Assembly: GCA_963721105.1 (NCBI GenBank)
Contig: CAVRHY010000008.1
Span: forward strand, 1 to 64,000
DNA length: 64,000 nt
From: Thermohalobaculum sp963721105
Lineage (GTDB): Bacteria; Pseudomonadota; Alphaproteobacteria; Rhodobacterales; Rhodobacteraceae
Direction: 5' to 3'
Below are positions 34,389 through 43,341 of the stretch, one piece after another; within the stretch, counting starts at the first letter, position 1, and the number at the start of each line of letters is the position of its first letter. The translations under genes and the position numbers were made by a program. The notes below the pieces were generated by a model. It was not told where the DNA came from, did not search any database, and was given only the letters and a program-made list of their open reading frames with translations.

Positions 34389-34970
34389 TCAGAAGCCGAC
34401 GCCGACCGGCCGCACCTCGGTGACTTCCGGGATGTAGTGGCGCAGCAGGTTCTCGATGCCGTGCTTCAGCGTCATCGTCGAGGACGGGCAGCCCGAGCAG
34501 GCGCCCTTCATCGTCAGGTAGACGACGCCGCGCTCGTAGCCGTGGAACGTGATGTCGCCGCCATCCTGCGCCACCGCCGGGCGGACGCGGGTGTCGAGCA
34601 GCTCCTTGATCTGGCCGACGATCTCGGCATCCGGCCCCTCGCCATGCGCGACGTGGCCGTCCTCGTCCGCCGCCGCCGTGCCGTCGCCGGCGACCGCCGG
34701 CTGGCCGGACTGGTAATGCTCCATGATCGCGCCCAGGATCGCCGGCTTGATGTGCGACCAGTCGACCGTGTCGTTCTTCGAGACCGAGACGAAATCCGGC
34801 CCGAGGAAGACGCCGACCACGCCGTCGACCGCGAACACGCGCGCCGCCAGCGGCGAGGCCGCGGCCGCGTCCACGTCCGGGAAATCGGCCGAGCCGGACG
34901 GCATCACCGTCTGGCCGGGCAGGAACTTCAGCGTCGCCGGGTTCGGTGTCGCTTCGGTCTGGATGAACAT
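34389..34970 (-). CDS. NifU-family Fe-S carrier (NfuA-like)
   Basis: The 193-aa protein has an N-terminal Nfu domain (FIQTEATPNPATLKFLPGQ, FAVDGVVGVFLGPDFVSVSK). The C-terminal NifU domain holds VAQDGGDITFHGYERGVVYL and the cluster-binding CxxC in GACSGCPSSTMTLKHGIENLL. Such proteins deliver 4Fe-4S clusters to target enzymes. The ATG at 34970 begins the conserved MFIQTE. An Irr-box-like dyad lies 50 bases upstream. It heads the nfuA-tsaB-rimI row. Confidence 0.92.
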   Translation of the reverse strand: MFIQTEATPNPATLKFLPGQTVMPSGSADFPDVDAAAASPLAARVFAVDGVVGVFLGPDFVSVSKNDTVDWSHIKPAILGAIMEHYQSGQPAVAGDGTAAADEDGHVAHGEGPDAEIVGQIKELLDTRVRPAVAQDGGDITFHGYERGVVYLTMKGACSGCPSSTMTLKHGIENLLRHYIPEVTEVRPVGVGF

Positions 34971-35020
34971 GTCGGGATCCTCCGTGCTGGCCGGATAGAT
35001 GACCGTTCCTGTCGGAGAAA

Positions 35021-35037
35021 TCAAGAATGATTCTAAA
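35021..35037. promoter_or_regulatory. Irr-box (ICE)-like dyad upstream of the NifU-family gene
   Basis: TCAAGAA, three bases, TTCTAAA matches the pattern TTTAGAA-N3-TTCTAAA at 12 of 14 positions. It lies about 50 bp before the minus-strand start at 34970 and in the shared upstream region of the divergent M24 gene. Irr controls iron-linked genes in many alphaproteobacteria. The consensus is quoted from memory, and no irr gene is in the window. Confidence 0.45.
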
Positions 35038-35047
35038 GGGACGCCCC

Positions 35048-35100
35048 CGTCGCGGCCCCTGTCGCGCCCTCCTGTCGCGCCCCCTGTCGCGCCGCGGCGA
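35048..35100. repeat. Imperfect 12-13 bp tandem repeats in the divergent intergenic region
   Basis: CTGTCGCG followed by CC-rich spacers recurs about every 12-13 bases (three exact CTGTCGCG copies and one CCGTCGCG) between the Irr-like site and the M24 gene at 35160. The function is unknown. Confidence 0.6.
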
Positions 35101-35159
35101 ATCGGTGTCTGATGACGCGGGGCTCGGGGCAACGGCTTCGGGGCAATCCGGAGGGACCG

Positions 35160-36358
35160 ATGGGCGACCTGCCGTTCACGCGCGAGGAATATGCCGACCG
35201 GCTGGCGCGCACCCGCCGCGCGATGGCGGTTCTGGGCATCGACGTGCTGGTCACCGTCGATCCCTCGAACATGGCCTGGCTGACCGGCTATGACGGCTGG
35301 AGCTTCTACACCCCGCAGGCGGTCGTCGTCGGCATGGAGGGCGAACCGCTCTACTGGGGCCGGCGCATGGACGCGGTCGGCGCGACTCTGACCTGCTGGA
35401 TGGGCCACGACAGCATCGTCGGCTATCCCGACCACTACGTCATGTCGACGATCCGCCACCCGATGCAGCACCTCGCCGCCCTGCTGCGCGAGCGCGGGCT
35501 GGTCGGCGAGGCGGGCGCGCGCGTCGGCGTCGAGCTCGAGAACTATTACTACAGCGCCATGGCCCACCAGGTGCTCGAGGCCGAGATCGGCGCGCGGCTG
35601 ATCGACGCCACGGCGCTGGTCAACTGGCAGCGCGCGGTGAAGTCGCCGGCCGAGATCCGCTACATGCGCCGCGCCGCGAAGATCTGCGAGCGCATCCAGG
35701 CGACGCGCCTTCGAGGTGATCGCGCCCGGCGTGCGCGGCAACGAGGTCGCGGCCGAGATCTACCGCACCGCCATCCTGGGCGCCGAGGACGACGAGGGCC
35801 CGTTCGGCGGCGACTACCCCGCCATCGCGCCGCTGATGCCGGCCGGCAAGGACACGACGGCGGCGCACCTGTCGTGGACCGACAAGGCCTACGTGTCGCG
35901 ACCTCGGCGTCTTCTTCGAGATCTCCGGCTGCGTCCGGCGCTACCACGCGCCGCTCTGCCGCACGGTCTGGCTCGGCACGCCGCCGGACGAGCTTCGCCG
36001 CGCCGAGGCGGCGCTGGTCGAGGGCGTCGAGGCCGGCATCGACGCCGCCCGCGCCGGCAACACGACCGGCGACGTGGCGCGCGCCTTCTACGGCGTGCTG
36101 GCGAAGCATGGAATCGAGCGCGAGGGCCGCTGCGGCTACCCGATCGGCCTCAGCTACCCGCCCGACTGGGGCGAGCGCACCTATTCCATCCGCCCGGAGG
36201 ACGACACCGAGCTGAAGCCGGACATGACCTTCCATTTCATGCCCGGCCTCTGGCTGTCGGAGTGGGGCCTCGAGATCACCGAGCCCCTGCTGATCCGCGA
36301 GACCGGCCCGGCCGAATGCCTGGCCGACTACCCGCGCAAGCTGTTCGTGAAATCATGA
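35160..36358 (+). CDS. M24-family hydrolase, ectoine hydrolase DoeA-like (frameshifted near 35706 and 35898)
   Basis: The protein has a creatinase-type N-terminal domain (LPFTREEYADRLARTRRAM, DPSNMAWLTGYDGWSFYTPQ, YWGRRMDAVGAT) and an M24 pita-bread C-terminal domain. The DoeA group, which opens the ectoine ring, has this N-terminal signature. An extra C near 35706 and another near 35898 shift the frame around FEVIAPGVRGNEVAAEIYR and GVFFEISGCVRRYHAPLCRT; without them the length is 398 aa. No doeB, doeC or ectoine transporter genes are adjacent, so a different Xaa-Pro-like substrate remains possible. GGAGGG precedes the ATG. Confidence 0.75.
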
Positions 36359-36421
36359 CCGGCGCGCCGGCCAAGCCCTCTCGCTTTGGCGCGCAAGCGG
36401 TGGCAGAATTCTCCGCGTGAA

Positions 36422-37207
36422 ATGGGGGGTATTGCGATGCCTTGCGAGAAGTGCGGCGCCCACCCGACCTGGTACGACCTCAGCGAATGCACCCGCAAGG
36501 ATTGCCCGTGGGAAACCGACCCCGGCAAGCCGATCCCGCCGCTCCCCAAGGAACTCTGGAACCCGCCCCCCGTCGCCAAGGTCTCGGGGCCCAGGCCCGT
36601 CAAACCGATCGGCGGGCCGAAGCCGCCCCTGCCGGCGACGGTGTCCGGCAACGCGGCGCAGCCGCATTCGTGGGAGTCGAAGGTCGACAAGGTCATGGAG
36701 GGCATGAGCGGCCCAAAGCCGGCGACACCCGACCACGGGCAGCCCAAGCCGGCGGTCTCTCCGGCAACGTCGCAGAAGATGAACTGGTCGCAGATCGCGC
36801 AGAAGCCGCAGCCGCAGGTCGCAAAGCCGCCCGTCCCGCCCGTGCAGCCGAAGCCGGCCGTGCAGTCGTCCCCGAAACCGGCGCGAACGCTGTCGAAGAC
36901 GCTCGAGGCCGACTACGACGAGATCATGCGCTACGTCGACGACATGCGGTGGGAGGGCAGCTATGGCCCGAGCTGCCGCATCCAGACCAAGATCGAGTGG
37001 AAGAACAAGGACTGTCGCGAACTCTATCTTTACGTCAAGGACGAGCTGCACGACCAGAAGTTCACCTACAACAACAAGACACTTTATTTTTTCGTCGGGT
37101 CGATCGGCAACTGGGGAAAGGCCGGGTTCCGGATAACCGGACACTCCAAGCCGTCGAGCCAGGTGAAGAACTCGACGACCTTCGGGGTGCTGCATGTCGA
37201 GAACTGA
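36422..37207 (+). CDS. Unrecognised protein: zinc-ribbon-like N-terminus, proline-rich linker, beta-rich C-terminal domain
   Basis: The 261-aa protein starts with paired cysteines (MPCEKCGAHPTWYDLSECTRKDCPW) that could bind zinc. A long proline/lysine linker follows (about residues 30-150, many PKP and PPV units). A C-terminal domain of about 100 residues has alternating hydrophobic strands (CRIQTKIEWKNKDCRELYLY, TLYFFVGSIGNWGKAGFRIT). No family is recognised. The C-terminal coding region is more AT-rich and richer in AAG/AAC codons than its neighbours, which hints at transfer. ATGs at 36422 and 36437 are both possible starts. It lies alone between the M24 gene and argE. Confidence 0.7.
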   Translation: MGGIAMPCEKCGAHPTWYDLSECTRKDCPWETDPGKPIPPLPKELWNPPPVAKVSGPRPVKPIGGPKPPLPATVSGNAAQPHSWESKVDKVMEGMSGPKPATPDHGQPKPAVSPATSQKMNWSQIAQKPQPQVAKPPVPPVQPKPAVQSSPKPARTLSKTLEADYDEIMRYVDDMRWEGSYGPSCRIQTKIEWKNKDCRELYLYVKDELHDQKFTYNNKTLYFFVGSIGNWGKAGFRITGHSKPSSQVKNSTTFGVLHVEN

Positions 37208-37262
37208 GCGCCACGCGCGATGACGGGCCGGGACGGTGGCTTCGCGCCGGGGGCGGGCCGGC

Positions 37263-38432
37263 ATGGCTGACCCCGCCGCGCTGGGCCTGACGCGGGCGAT
37301 CCTGCGCGACCTGATCGCCTTCCCGACCATCTCGGCCGATTCGAACCTCGAGCTGATCGCCTACGCAAACGCCCGGCTCGACCAGATCGGCGTTCGCACG
37401 CACCTGACCCTCAGCCCGGCCGGCGACAAGGCGAACCTCTTCGCCACCATCGGCCCGGACGTCGACGGCGGCGTCGTGCTCTCGGGCCATACCGACGTCG
37501 TGCCGGTCGCCGGCCAGGACTGGTCGACCGACCCGTTCGAGGCCGTCGAGCGGGACGGCCGCATCCACGGCCGCGGCGCCTGCGACATGAAGGGCTTCAT
37601 CGCCTGCGCGCTGGCGCTCGCGCCGCGCTTCGCCGAGGCCGGGCTCGCCCGCCCGCTGCATCTCGCGCTCAGCTTCGACGAGGAGACAGGCTGCCTCGGC
37701 GCCCCCGTCATGCTGGCGGCGCTGGCCGAGCACGGCACGCGCCCCGCCCTCTGCATCGTCGGCGAGCCGACCGGCATGAAGATCATCGAGGGCCACAAGG
37801 GCTGCCACGAATACACCACCCGCTTCACCGGGCTGGAAGGCCACGGCTCGCGCCCCGAGGCCGGCGTCAACGCCTGCGAATACGCCGCGCGCTATGTCGG
37901 CGAGCTGCTGGCGACGGGCCAGGACCTGCGCGCCCGCGCCCCCGCCGGCAGCCGCTTCGACCCGCCCTGGACGACGGTCAGCGTCGGCGCCATCCGGGGC
38001 GGCATCGCCCACAACGTCATCCCGAACCGCTGCGAGGTCGACTGGGAATTCCGCCCCGTCACGCGCGAGGACGCCGCCTGGGTCAAGGACCGCATCCGCC
38101 GCTATGCCGACGACGTGCTGCTGCCGGGCATGCGCGCCGTGCATCCCGAGGCCACGATCGAAACCGAGACCGTCGGCGAGGTCGGCGGCCTCGTGCCGAT
38201 GCCCGAGTCCGAGGCCGTGCGGGTCGTCACCGAGCTGACCGGCGGCAACGAGATCGGCGTCGTCCCCTTCGGCACCGAGGCCGGCCTCTTCCAGCGCGCC
38301 GGCATCCCCGCCGTCGTCTGCGGCCCCGGCCATATCGACCAGGCGCACAAGCCCGACGAGTTCGTCGCCGTCGAGCAGCTCGGCCAGTGCCTCGCCATGA
38401 TCGAGCGCCTGCTGCCGCGGCTGGCGGGATAG
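37263..38432 (+). CDS. argE: Acetylornithine deacetylase
   Basis: The 389-aa M20 metallopeptidase has the zinc and catalytic residues in LSGHTDVVPVAGQDW, GRGACDMKGFIACAL, SFDEETGCLGAP, IVGEPTGMKIIEGHKG and the late GPGHIDQAHKPDEFV. This pattern is that of ArgE, which removes acetyl from N-acetylornithine in arginine synthesis. A role on another N-acyl amino acid cannot be excluded. The frame is intact. Confidence 0.88.
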   Translation: MADPAALGLTRAILRDLIAFPTISADSNLELIAYANARLDQIGVRTHLTLSPAGDKANLFATIGPDVDGGVVLSGHTDVVPVAGQDWSTDPFEAVERDGRIHGRGACDMKGFIACALALAPRFAEAGLARPLHLALSFDEETGCLGAPVMLAALAEHGTRPALCIVGEPTGMKIIEGHKGCHEYTTRFTGLEGHGSRPEAGVNACEYAARYVGELLATGQDLRARAPAGSRFDPPWTTVSVGAIRGGIAHNVIPNRCEVDWEFRPVTREDAAWVKDRIRRYADDVLLPGMRAVHPEATIETETVGEVGGLVPMPESEAVRVVTELTGGNEIGVVPFGTEAGLFQRAGIPAVVCGPGHIDQAHKPDEFVAVEQLGQCLAMIERLLPRLAG

Positions 38433-38762
38433 CCGACCACCTCACCGGCGCTACTGCGCTGGACCGTCGTCCCCGCGAAGGCGGGGGGCTCCGGCAGCCC
38501 TGAAAAAGGTCCGCCGGCGCGCGGATGTCGTCCCGGGCTGGAGAAAGATGCGTGCTGTCGGGCGACAGCCAGCCGCACGGGCAATCAACGCAGGGCGGGG
38601 TTTCACCCCGCCATGGCGAGGTGAACCGCCAGCCGACGTTCCGACCAATCGCGCACCGCGACGACGTAAGGCAGCCCCACCCGGCGTCGTACCCGCGCAG
38701 GCGGGGACCTCTCTGCGGCATCGCCCCAAGGGAAAGGTGCAGGCCCGCCCGCCCGCGCCCTC
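38433..38762. other. Intergenic region with three short palindromes
   Basis: No gene is seen. CCCCGC-GAAG-GCGGGG (38471-38486) and ACCCGC-GCAG-GCGGGG (38691-38706) are versions of a GTC-type CCCCGC palindrome also seen at 54898. GGCGGGGT-TTC-ACCCCGCC (38594-38612) resembles the palindrome at 47667. They lie between convergent genes. Confidence 0.6.
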
Positions 38763-39855
38763 TTACGCCCGCGGCTGCTCGCCGTGATGGCGCACCAGCG
38801 CCGCCAGCCGGTAGAAGCCGTGCACGAACTTGCCGTAGGGCAGCGTCACGAACAGCGCCAGCACGACGCCCAGGTGGATCGCCAGCAGCCAGCCCATCGC
38901 CGACGTGTCCCGCCAGAACAGCAGCGCCAGCCCCGTCGTGGCTGTCAGGAACAGCAGGGCGATCAGCCCCGTCTCCATTCCCCACAGGTTGACCGCCTCG
39001 GGCGCCCGGTCGGTCGCCATCTTGACGGCGAACAGCCCCGCGGTGCCGACCGCCAGCCCGATGCCGCCGACCGTCCCCAGCACGACCGGCGGCGACCACC
39101 ACGGATAGGGCGCCGGCCACCCCGCCCAGTGCGCCAGCGCCCCGGCGCAGGTCGCCGCGAAGCACAGCAGGAACCCCCACATCGTCGCGAGGTGAAGGTG
39201 CTGCCGGGCGCGTGAGTAGCCCTCGTCCAGGTCGTTGCACCCCTCGGCGCCGCGTCCGCCCAGGTGGCGTGTCACCGCCGCATCGGCCAGCGCCGCCTTC
39301 ACGGCCGCCCAACCCGGCCGCCCGCCGCCGCAGGCGCGCCAATAGCGCGCGACGGCGATGCCGATCGCCAGCACGGCCCAGCCGAAGGTGATCCCGGCCG
39401 TCCATGCCATCACGCCATGCGGGATGACGGCGTAGAAGGTGCCCGGCCCCAGCCAGCGCGCGCCGAGATCGCCGCCGAACAGCCCCGCCAGGATCAGCAC
39501 CCCCGACAGCGCCACGGCCAGCGCCAGCGCGACGAAGAAGCCGCCCCGCCGGAACAGCCCGCCCGGCGCCCGGCGGGAACGAGAACCGCTCGTAGTCCTC
39601 CGCCCGCAGCCCGGCCAGCACCGCCGGCAGGTTCAGCCCGAACTCGTGCGGCGGCGCGTACTGGCAGGCGTGCCAGCAGCCTTTGCAGTTGTGGCAGAGA
39701 TGCGCGAGATGGCTCAGGTCGCCATCGGCGAAGGCCCGCCGCGCGAACATCGCCGGAAAGACCGGGCAGAACCCCTCGCAATAGCGGCAGGCGTTGCAGA
39801 TCTCGCTGGCCCGGCGGGCCTCGGCGACGGTCTCGGAGTGCGGCGCGCCATCCAT
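38763..39855 (-). CDS. tcuB: Tricarballylate utilisation 4Fe-4S membrane protein TcuB (frameshifted near 39574)
   Basis: TcuB reoxidises the FADH2 of TcuA and passes electrons to the membrane. The N-terminal part has two cluster motifs, CNACRYCEGFCPVFP and CHNCKGCWHACQYAPPHEFG. The C-terminal part is a multi-helix membrane domain (WTAGITFGWAVLAIGIAVARYW, WRDTSAMGWLLAIHLGVVLALF). An extra base near 39574 shifts the frame between RFSFP and APGGLFRRGGFF; the corrected length is 363 aa. It follows tcuA with a two-base gap. Confidence 0.88.
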
Positions 39856-39857
39856 CG

Positions 39858-41253
39858 TCAGTTCCTCAGCTGCGCTGCCGCGCTCTCGCCGGCGCGCCGG
39901 CCGAAGACCGAGCCGATCGCCATGCCGATCCCGGCCAGGTACCCCTGCCCCAGCACGTTGCCGGCCATCACCTCGCCGGCCGCCCAGACATTCGCCGCCG
40001 GCCGCCCGTCGGCCATCCGCACCTTGGCGTCCTCGCCGACCGCGACGCCCAGATAGGTGAAGGTGATCCCCGGCCGCATCGGCCAGGCGTAGTAGGGCGG
40101 CACGTCCAGCGGCCGCGCCCAGTTGGTCTTGTCCGGCGCCAGCCCGGTCGTGCGGCAGCCGTCATGCGACGCCGGGTCGAAATCGCCCCCCGTGCAGGCC
40201 GCGTTGAACGCCGCCACCGTCCGCGACAGCTTCGCCGGGTCCAGCCCCAGCTCGCCCGCCAGCCCCTCGATCGTCTCCGACCGCACCGGCGGGAACAGCG
40301 AGGGCATGAACAGCTCCAGCGCCTTGGAATCGATGATCGAATACGCGATCTGCTCGGGCTGCCTCGCCACCAGCCGGCCCCAGATGGCATAGCGCTTGGG
40401 CCAGAAATCCTCGCCCTCGTCGTAGAACCGCTCGGCCTCGCGGTTGACCATGATCGAGAACGGCACCGAGTTCGACCCGGCTGACGATGCCCGCATCGAC
40501 CTTCGGCGCGCGGGCGTCCAGCGCGATGGCGTGGCACTGGTCGGCCTCGGCCACCGGCTCCATGCCGAGGTCCAGCATCTGGCGCAGCAGCGTCCCCTGC
40601 GCATAGCCGGTGCCGCGCACGGTGAAGTTGCGCGCCGCCGGCCCCCAGGCCTCCTCCAGCCAGCCCAGGTTCGCCTGGAACCCGCCCGACGCCACCACGA
40701 CGCCGCGCGCGCGGACCCGCGCCTCGAAGCCGCGATAGCGCAGCCGCGCGCCGGCAAAGAACCCGTCGTCCAGCTCCAGCGCCGTGACCTCGGTCTCGTA
40801 GTGGACGCGCACGCCCAGCCGCTCGGCCGTGCGGTAGAGCGCGTTCAGCAGCGCCTTGCCGCCGCCCAGGAAGAAGGCGTTCGTCCGCTCCAGCGACAGC
40901 GTGCCGCCCAGCGCGCGCTGAAAGCGCACGCCGCGCGTCGTCATCCACTCGGCGACATGCGCGCTCTCGGCGATGGTGATGCGCGCCAGCCGCTCGTTCG
41001 TCTTGCCGGCGGTCACGCGCATCAGGTCGTCGAAATACTCGTCGACCGGGTAGGCGTCGGTCAGCACCTCGGTCGGCGCCTCGTGCGCCGAGCGGAAGTT
41101 GCGCGTGTGCCGCGAGTTGCCGCCGCGAAACCCATGCGGCGCCGCCTCGCAGACGACGACGCTCAGCCCGCGCTCGGCGGCCGAGATCGCCGCGGTCAGC
41201 GCCGCATTGCCCCCGCCGCACACCAGCAGGTCGTACTGGCCGAGGTCCTGCAT
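39858..41253 (-). CDS. tcuA: FAD-dependent tricarballylate dehydrogenase TcuA (frameshifted near 40478)
   Basis: TcuA oxidises tricarballylate to cis-aconitate. The FAD-binding GGGNAALTAAISAAERG opens the protein, followed by RGGNSRHTRNFR, SLERTNAFFLGGGKALLNALY and, at the end, NVWAAGEVMAGNVLGQGYLAGIGMAIG. One extra base near 40478 separates DAGIVSR from NSVPFSIMVNREAERFYDEG. The corrected length is 464 aa, as expected for the family. The transporter tcuC and regulator tcuR are not in the window. Confidence 0.88.
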
Positions 41254-41345
41254 CAGCTTCCCTTGCTTCCGGCGAGCCTCTGCTGTCTACATTTGCCGGC
41301 GGATGACGCAAGCCCCGCCATCCGACAGACCGGGAGGACCGCCGC

Positions 41346-41576
41346 GTGCCGGACACACCCACAGCCGTCGCCCCCGCGATCGGGCCGACCGCCCGCGCCC
41401 GCGCCGCCCTCGATGCCGCCGCTGCCGAGCTGGACGCCGAGATCCACGGCTACCCGACGCCCGTCGCGGGCTGCGACGCGCAGTACAACCACCTGCTCGC
41501 CGAGCGCCACCGCGTCCGCCTCGCGCTCGAGGCGCTGGCCGCGCCTGTCCACATCCCGACCCCGCGCGCGCCCTGA
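41346..41576 (+). CDS. Small alanine-rich protein, unrecognised
   Basis: The 76-aa frame starts with GTG after GGGAGG and has a helical middle (ARAALDAAAAELDAEIHGYP, QYNHLLAERHRVRLALEALA). It is compositionally coherent and well preceded by a ribosome-binding site, so it is probably translated. No family is recognised. It is divergent from tcuA and upstream of the ParB-like gene. Confidence 0.5.
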   Translation: MPDTPTAVAPAIGPTARARAALDAAAAELDAEIHGYPTPVAGCDAQYNHLLAERHRVRLALEALAAPVHIPTPRAP

Positions 41577-41666
41577 GCCCGCGGGCGCCGGCCGGCGCCG
41601 CTGGCAAACCCGCCGCCGCGGCACTAGGCTGGCGGCCGCGGGAGAGACCCGCGGGGGACGCCCGCC

Positions 41667-41915
41667 ATGCTGAAAGTCGAAGCCTTCCCGATCGCGCGCA
41701 TCTACGTCCCCGGAAAGCGGGCCCGGACGCTCGACCCGGCCAAGGTCGAGGAGATCGCCGCCAGCATCCTCGACGAGGGCCAGCGCACGCCGATCCAGGT
41801 CCGCGCCGACGGCGAGCGCTGGGTGCTGGTCGAGGGCCTGCACCGGCTGGAGGCCCTGAAGGCGCTGGGCGAGACCGAGGTCGACGGCTACCTCGTCCAG
41901 CCGCGCCGCCACTGA
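41667..41915 (+). CDS. Stand-alone ParB-like nuclease/CTPase-fold domain protein
   Basis: The 82-aa protein consists only of a ParB N-terminal-type fold: FPIARIYVPGKRARTLDPAKVEEIAASILDEGQRTPIQV, then WVLVEGLHRLEALKALGETEVDGYLV. The GLHRLEALK segment stands where full ParB has GERR. The helix-turn-helix and dimerisation parts of ParB are missing, so it is not a chromosome-partition ParB. Relatives include sulfiredoxin and small regulators; the function here is unknown. It lies just before a region with duplicated dyads and a winged-helix gene. Confidence 0.75.
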   Translation: MLKVEAFPIARIYVPGKRARTLDPAKVEEIAASILDEGQRTPIQVRADGERWVLVEGLHRLEALKALGETEVDGYLVQPRRH

Positions 41916-41992
41916 CGCCTGCGCCTGGACCGGCCGGGGGGCCGGCCTCACCGTCATGGCAGCCTGCTTTTCCCGCCGGCCGCCGGCGGATC

Positions 41993-42232
41993 GCATTAGC
42001 GACAAGTAAATCCCCGTTCGCTCCACGGCCGCCCGCGGCCGAGGGTGGAACCGGCTCCACCCGCCGTTAACCCCTGCCGGAACGCCGCCCCTTCCGCCAC
42101 CCGCCGCGCCGTCGGACGGGCGCCGACGCGGCCCGCGCGCCGCGCATCTCATTACGCAAGATTTAATCCACATTCGCTACACCGCCGGGCGACAGGCGCG
42201 GTGGAGCCCGCTCCACCCGCCGTTCACGCCTG
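41993..42232. repeat. Two diverged direct copies (about 84 bp each) carrying a dyad element
   Basis: Copy 1 (41993-42076) and copy 2 (42149-42232) share an AT-rich head (ATTA...TTAATCC type), GTTCGCTCCAC/ATTCGCTACAC, a dyad and the end CTCCACCCGCCGTT-ACGCCTG type. The dyad in copy 2 is GGTGGAGC-CC-GCTCCACC (42200-42217). In copy 1 it is GGTGGA-N6-TCCACC (42044-42061). Copy 2 ends at the start of the winged-helix gene. The layout suggests a duplicated promoter-operator region; 41916-41992 holds nothing recognised. Confidence 0.55.
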
Positions 42233-42244
42233 ATGGAGAAGCCC

Positions 42245-42710
42245 ATGCCCCTGACCGACGCCGCGCAGGTGCTGGTCCGCGAACTCCGCGACCTGGCCGC
42301 CTGGGAGGATGAGCTGTCGCGCGACCTGACGATCACGCGCGGCCGCAGCGCCGAGCTGACCCGCTCGCTGATGTCGCTGATCCCGGTCCTGCCCCGCGAC
42401 GACCGCCGGGCGCTCAAGATCGAGCTGGCAAAGCTCGAGATGCCCAGGGTCCGCCTGACCCGCCGCGCCGCCTCGCGCAGCGAGATCGTCGACGCCGTCC
42501 ACGCCTGGCTGGCCGCCGCCGACGACACCGTGACCGCCGTGGACCTGCAGGCCCACCTCTTCGAACGATTTCGAGATCGCCCCGAAACGCGCCTCGATCA
42601 TCCTCAGCCGCAAGGTCGAGCAGGGCATGGTCGTCCGCCTGGCGCGCGGCCGCTACCGCGTCAACCCGCGCCACCCGGAGATCGCGGCACGGCGGGTGGG
42701 GATGGGGTGA
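42245..42710 (+). CDS. Winged-helix-like DNA-binding protein, unrecognised family (frameshifted near 42569)
   Basis: The corrected protein has 154 residues. The N-terminal half is a helical region (DAAQVLVRELRDLAAWEDELSRDLTITRG) with charged heptads. The C-terminal half (VHAWLAAADDTVTAVDLQAHLFERFEIAP, ASIILSRKVEQGMVVRLARGRYRVN) looks like a winged helix with a terminal wing. One extra T near 42569 shifts the frame inside it. GGAGAAG seven bases before the ATG at 42245 favours this start over the ATG at 42233. The dyads directly upstream may be its own operator. Confidence 0.6.
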
Positions 42711-42735
42711 ATGCCCCTACCGGGAGCTCACAGCC

Positions 42736-42760
42736 GTAGGGTGGGCGCCTCGCCCACCCT
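42736..42760. repeat. REP palindrome upstream of the RAYT gene
   Basis: GTAGGGTGGGCG, CCT, CGCCCACCCT forms a 10-bp stem with the GTAG foot. It lies 42 bases before the transposase gene and matches the copies downstream of it. Confidence 0.85.
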
Positions 42761-42801
42761 TCTTCACCTCTGATTAACCATCACTCCGCCACCGTCCGGC
42801 A

Positions 42802-43341
42802 ATGCCGAACTACCGAAGGGTCTTCGTGCCGGGCGGCACCTACTTCTTAACGGTCGCCCTCGCCGACCGGCAGAGCGATTTGCTGCTTCGCGAGATCGAC
42901 CGTCTCCGCTGCGTCGTCGCCGAGACCCGCGCCGAGCATCGCTTCGGCGTCGATGCGATCGTCATCCTTCCCGATCACCTGCACGCCGTCTGGACGATGG
43001 CGCCGGGCAAGGCGGACTTTCCCTTGATCTGGAACAAGATAAAGGGCCGGTTCTCTCGCCGGCTCGCGTTGACGGCCCGGCGCAGCGCGTCGAAACGCGT
43101 CAAGCGCGAACGCGGTGTCTGGCAGCGCCGGTACTGGGAGCACGCTATCCGCGACGAGACGGATTTTCTCCGGCATGTCGAATACTGCTGGGCGAACCCG
43201 GTCAGGCACGGCCTCGTCCGCCGGGTCGCGGACTGGCCGCTATCCAGCTTTCACCGCGCCGTCGCCGATGGCGTCGTTCCGATCGACTGGGCCGGAGAGT
43301 TTCCCGAGGGCGGCTTCGGCGAGCCGGTCGCGGTGCACTGA
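42802..43341 (+). CDS. REP-associated tyrosine transposase (RAYT, Y1 HUH superfamily)
   Basis: The 179-aa protein has the HUH motif H59-L60-H61 in LPDHLHAVW and a single candidate catalytic tyrosine Y111 in VWQRRYWEHAIRDETDF. It also has YCWANPVRHGLV, the usual RAYT end of the domain. RAYTs are single-copy, IS200-like transposases that process nearby REP palindromes as single strands. REPs lie on both sides (42736-42760, 43362-43415, 43555-43577, 43612-43636). The frame is intact. Confidence 0.92.
   Translation: MPNYRRVFVPGGTYFLTVALADRQSDLLLREIDRLRCVVAETRAEHRFGVDAIVILPDHLHAVWTMAPGKADFPLIWNKIKGRFSRRLALTARRSASKRVKRERGVWQRRYWEHAIRDETDFLRHVEYCWANPVRHGLVRRVADWPLSSFHRAVADGVVPIDWAGEFPEGGFGEPVAVH

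Noticed and set aside
41667..41915. Chromosome-partition ParB or a plasmid origin
   Set aside because: Only the N-terminal fold is present. There is no parA, no helix-turn-helix and no parS-like palindrome nearby.
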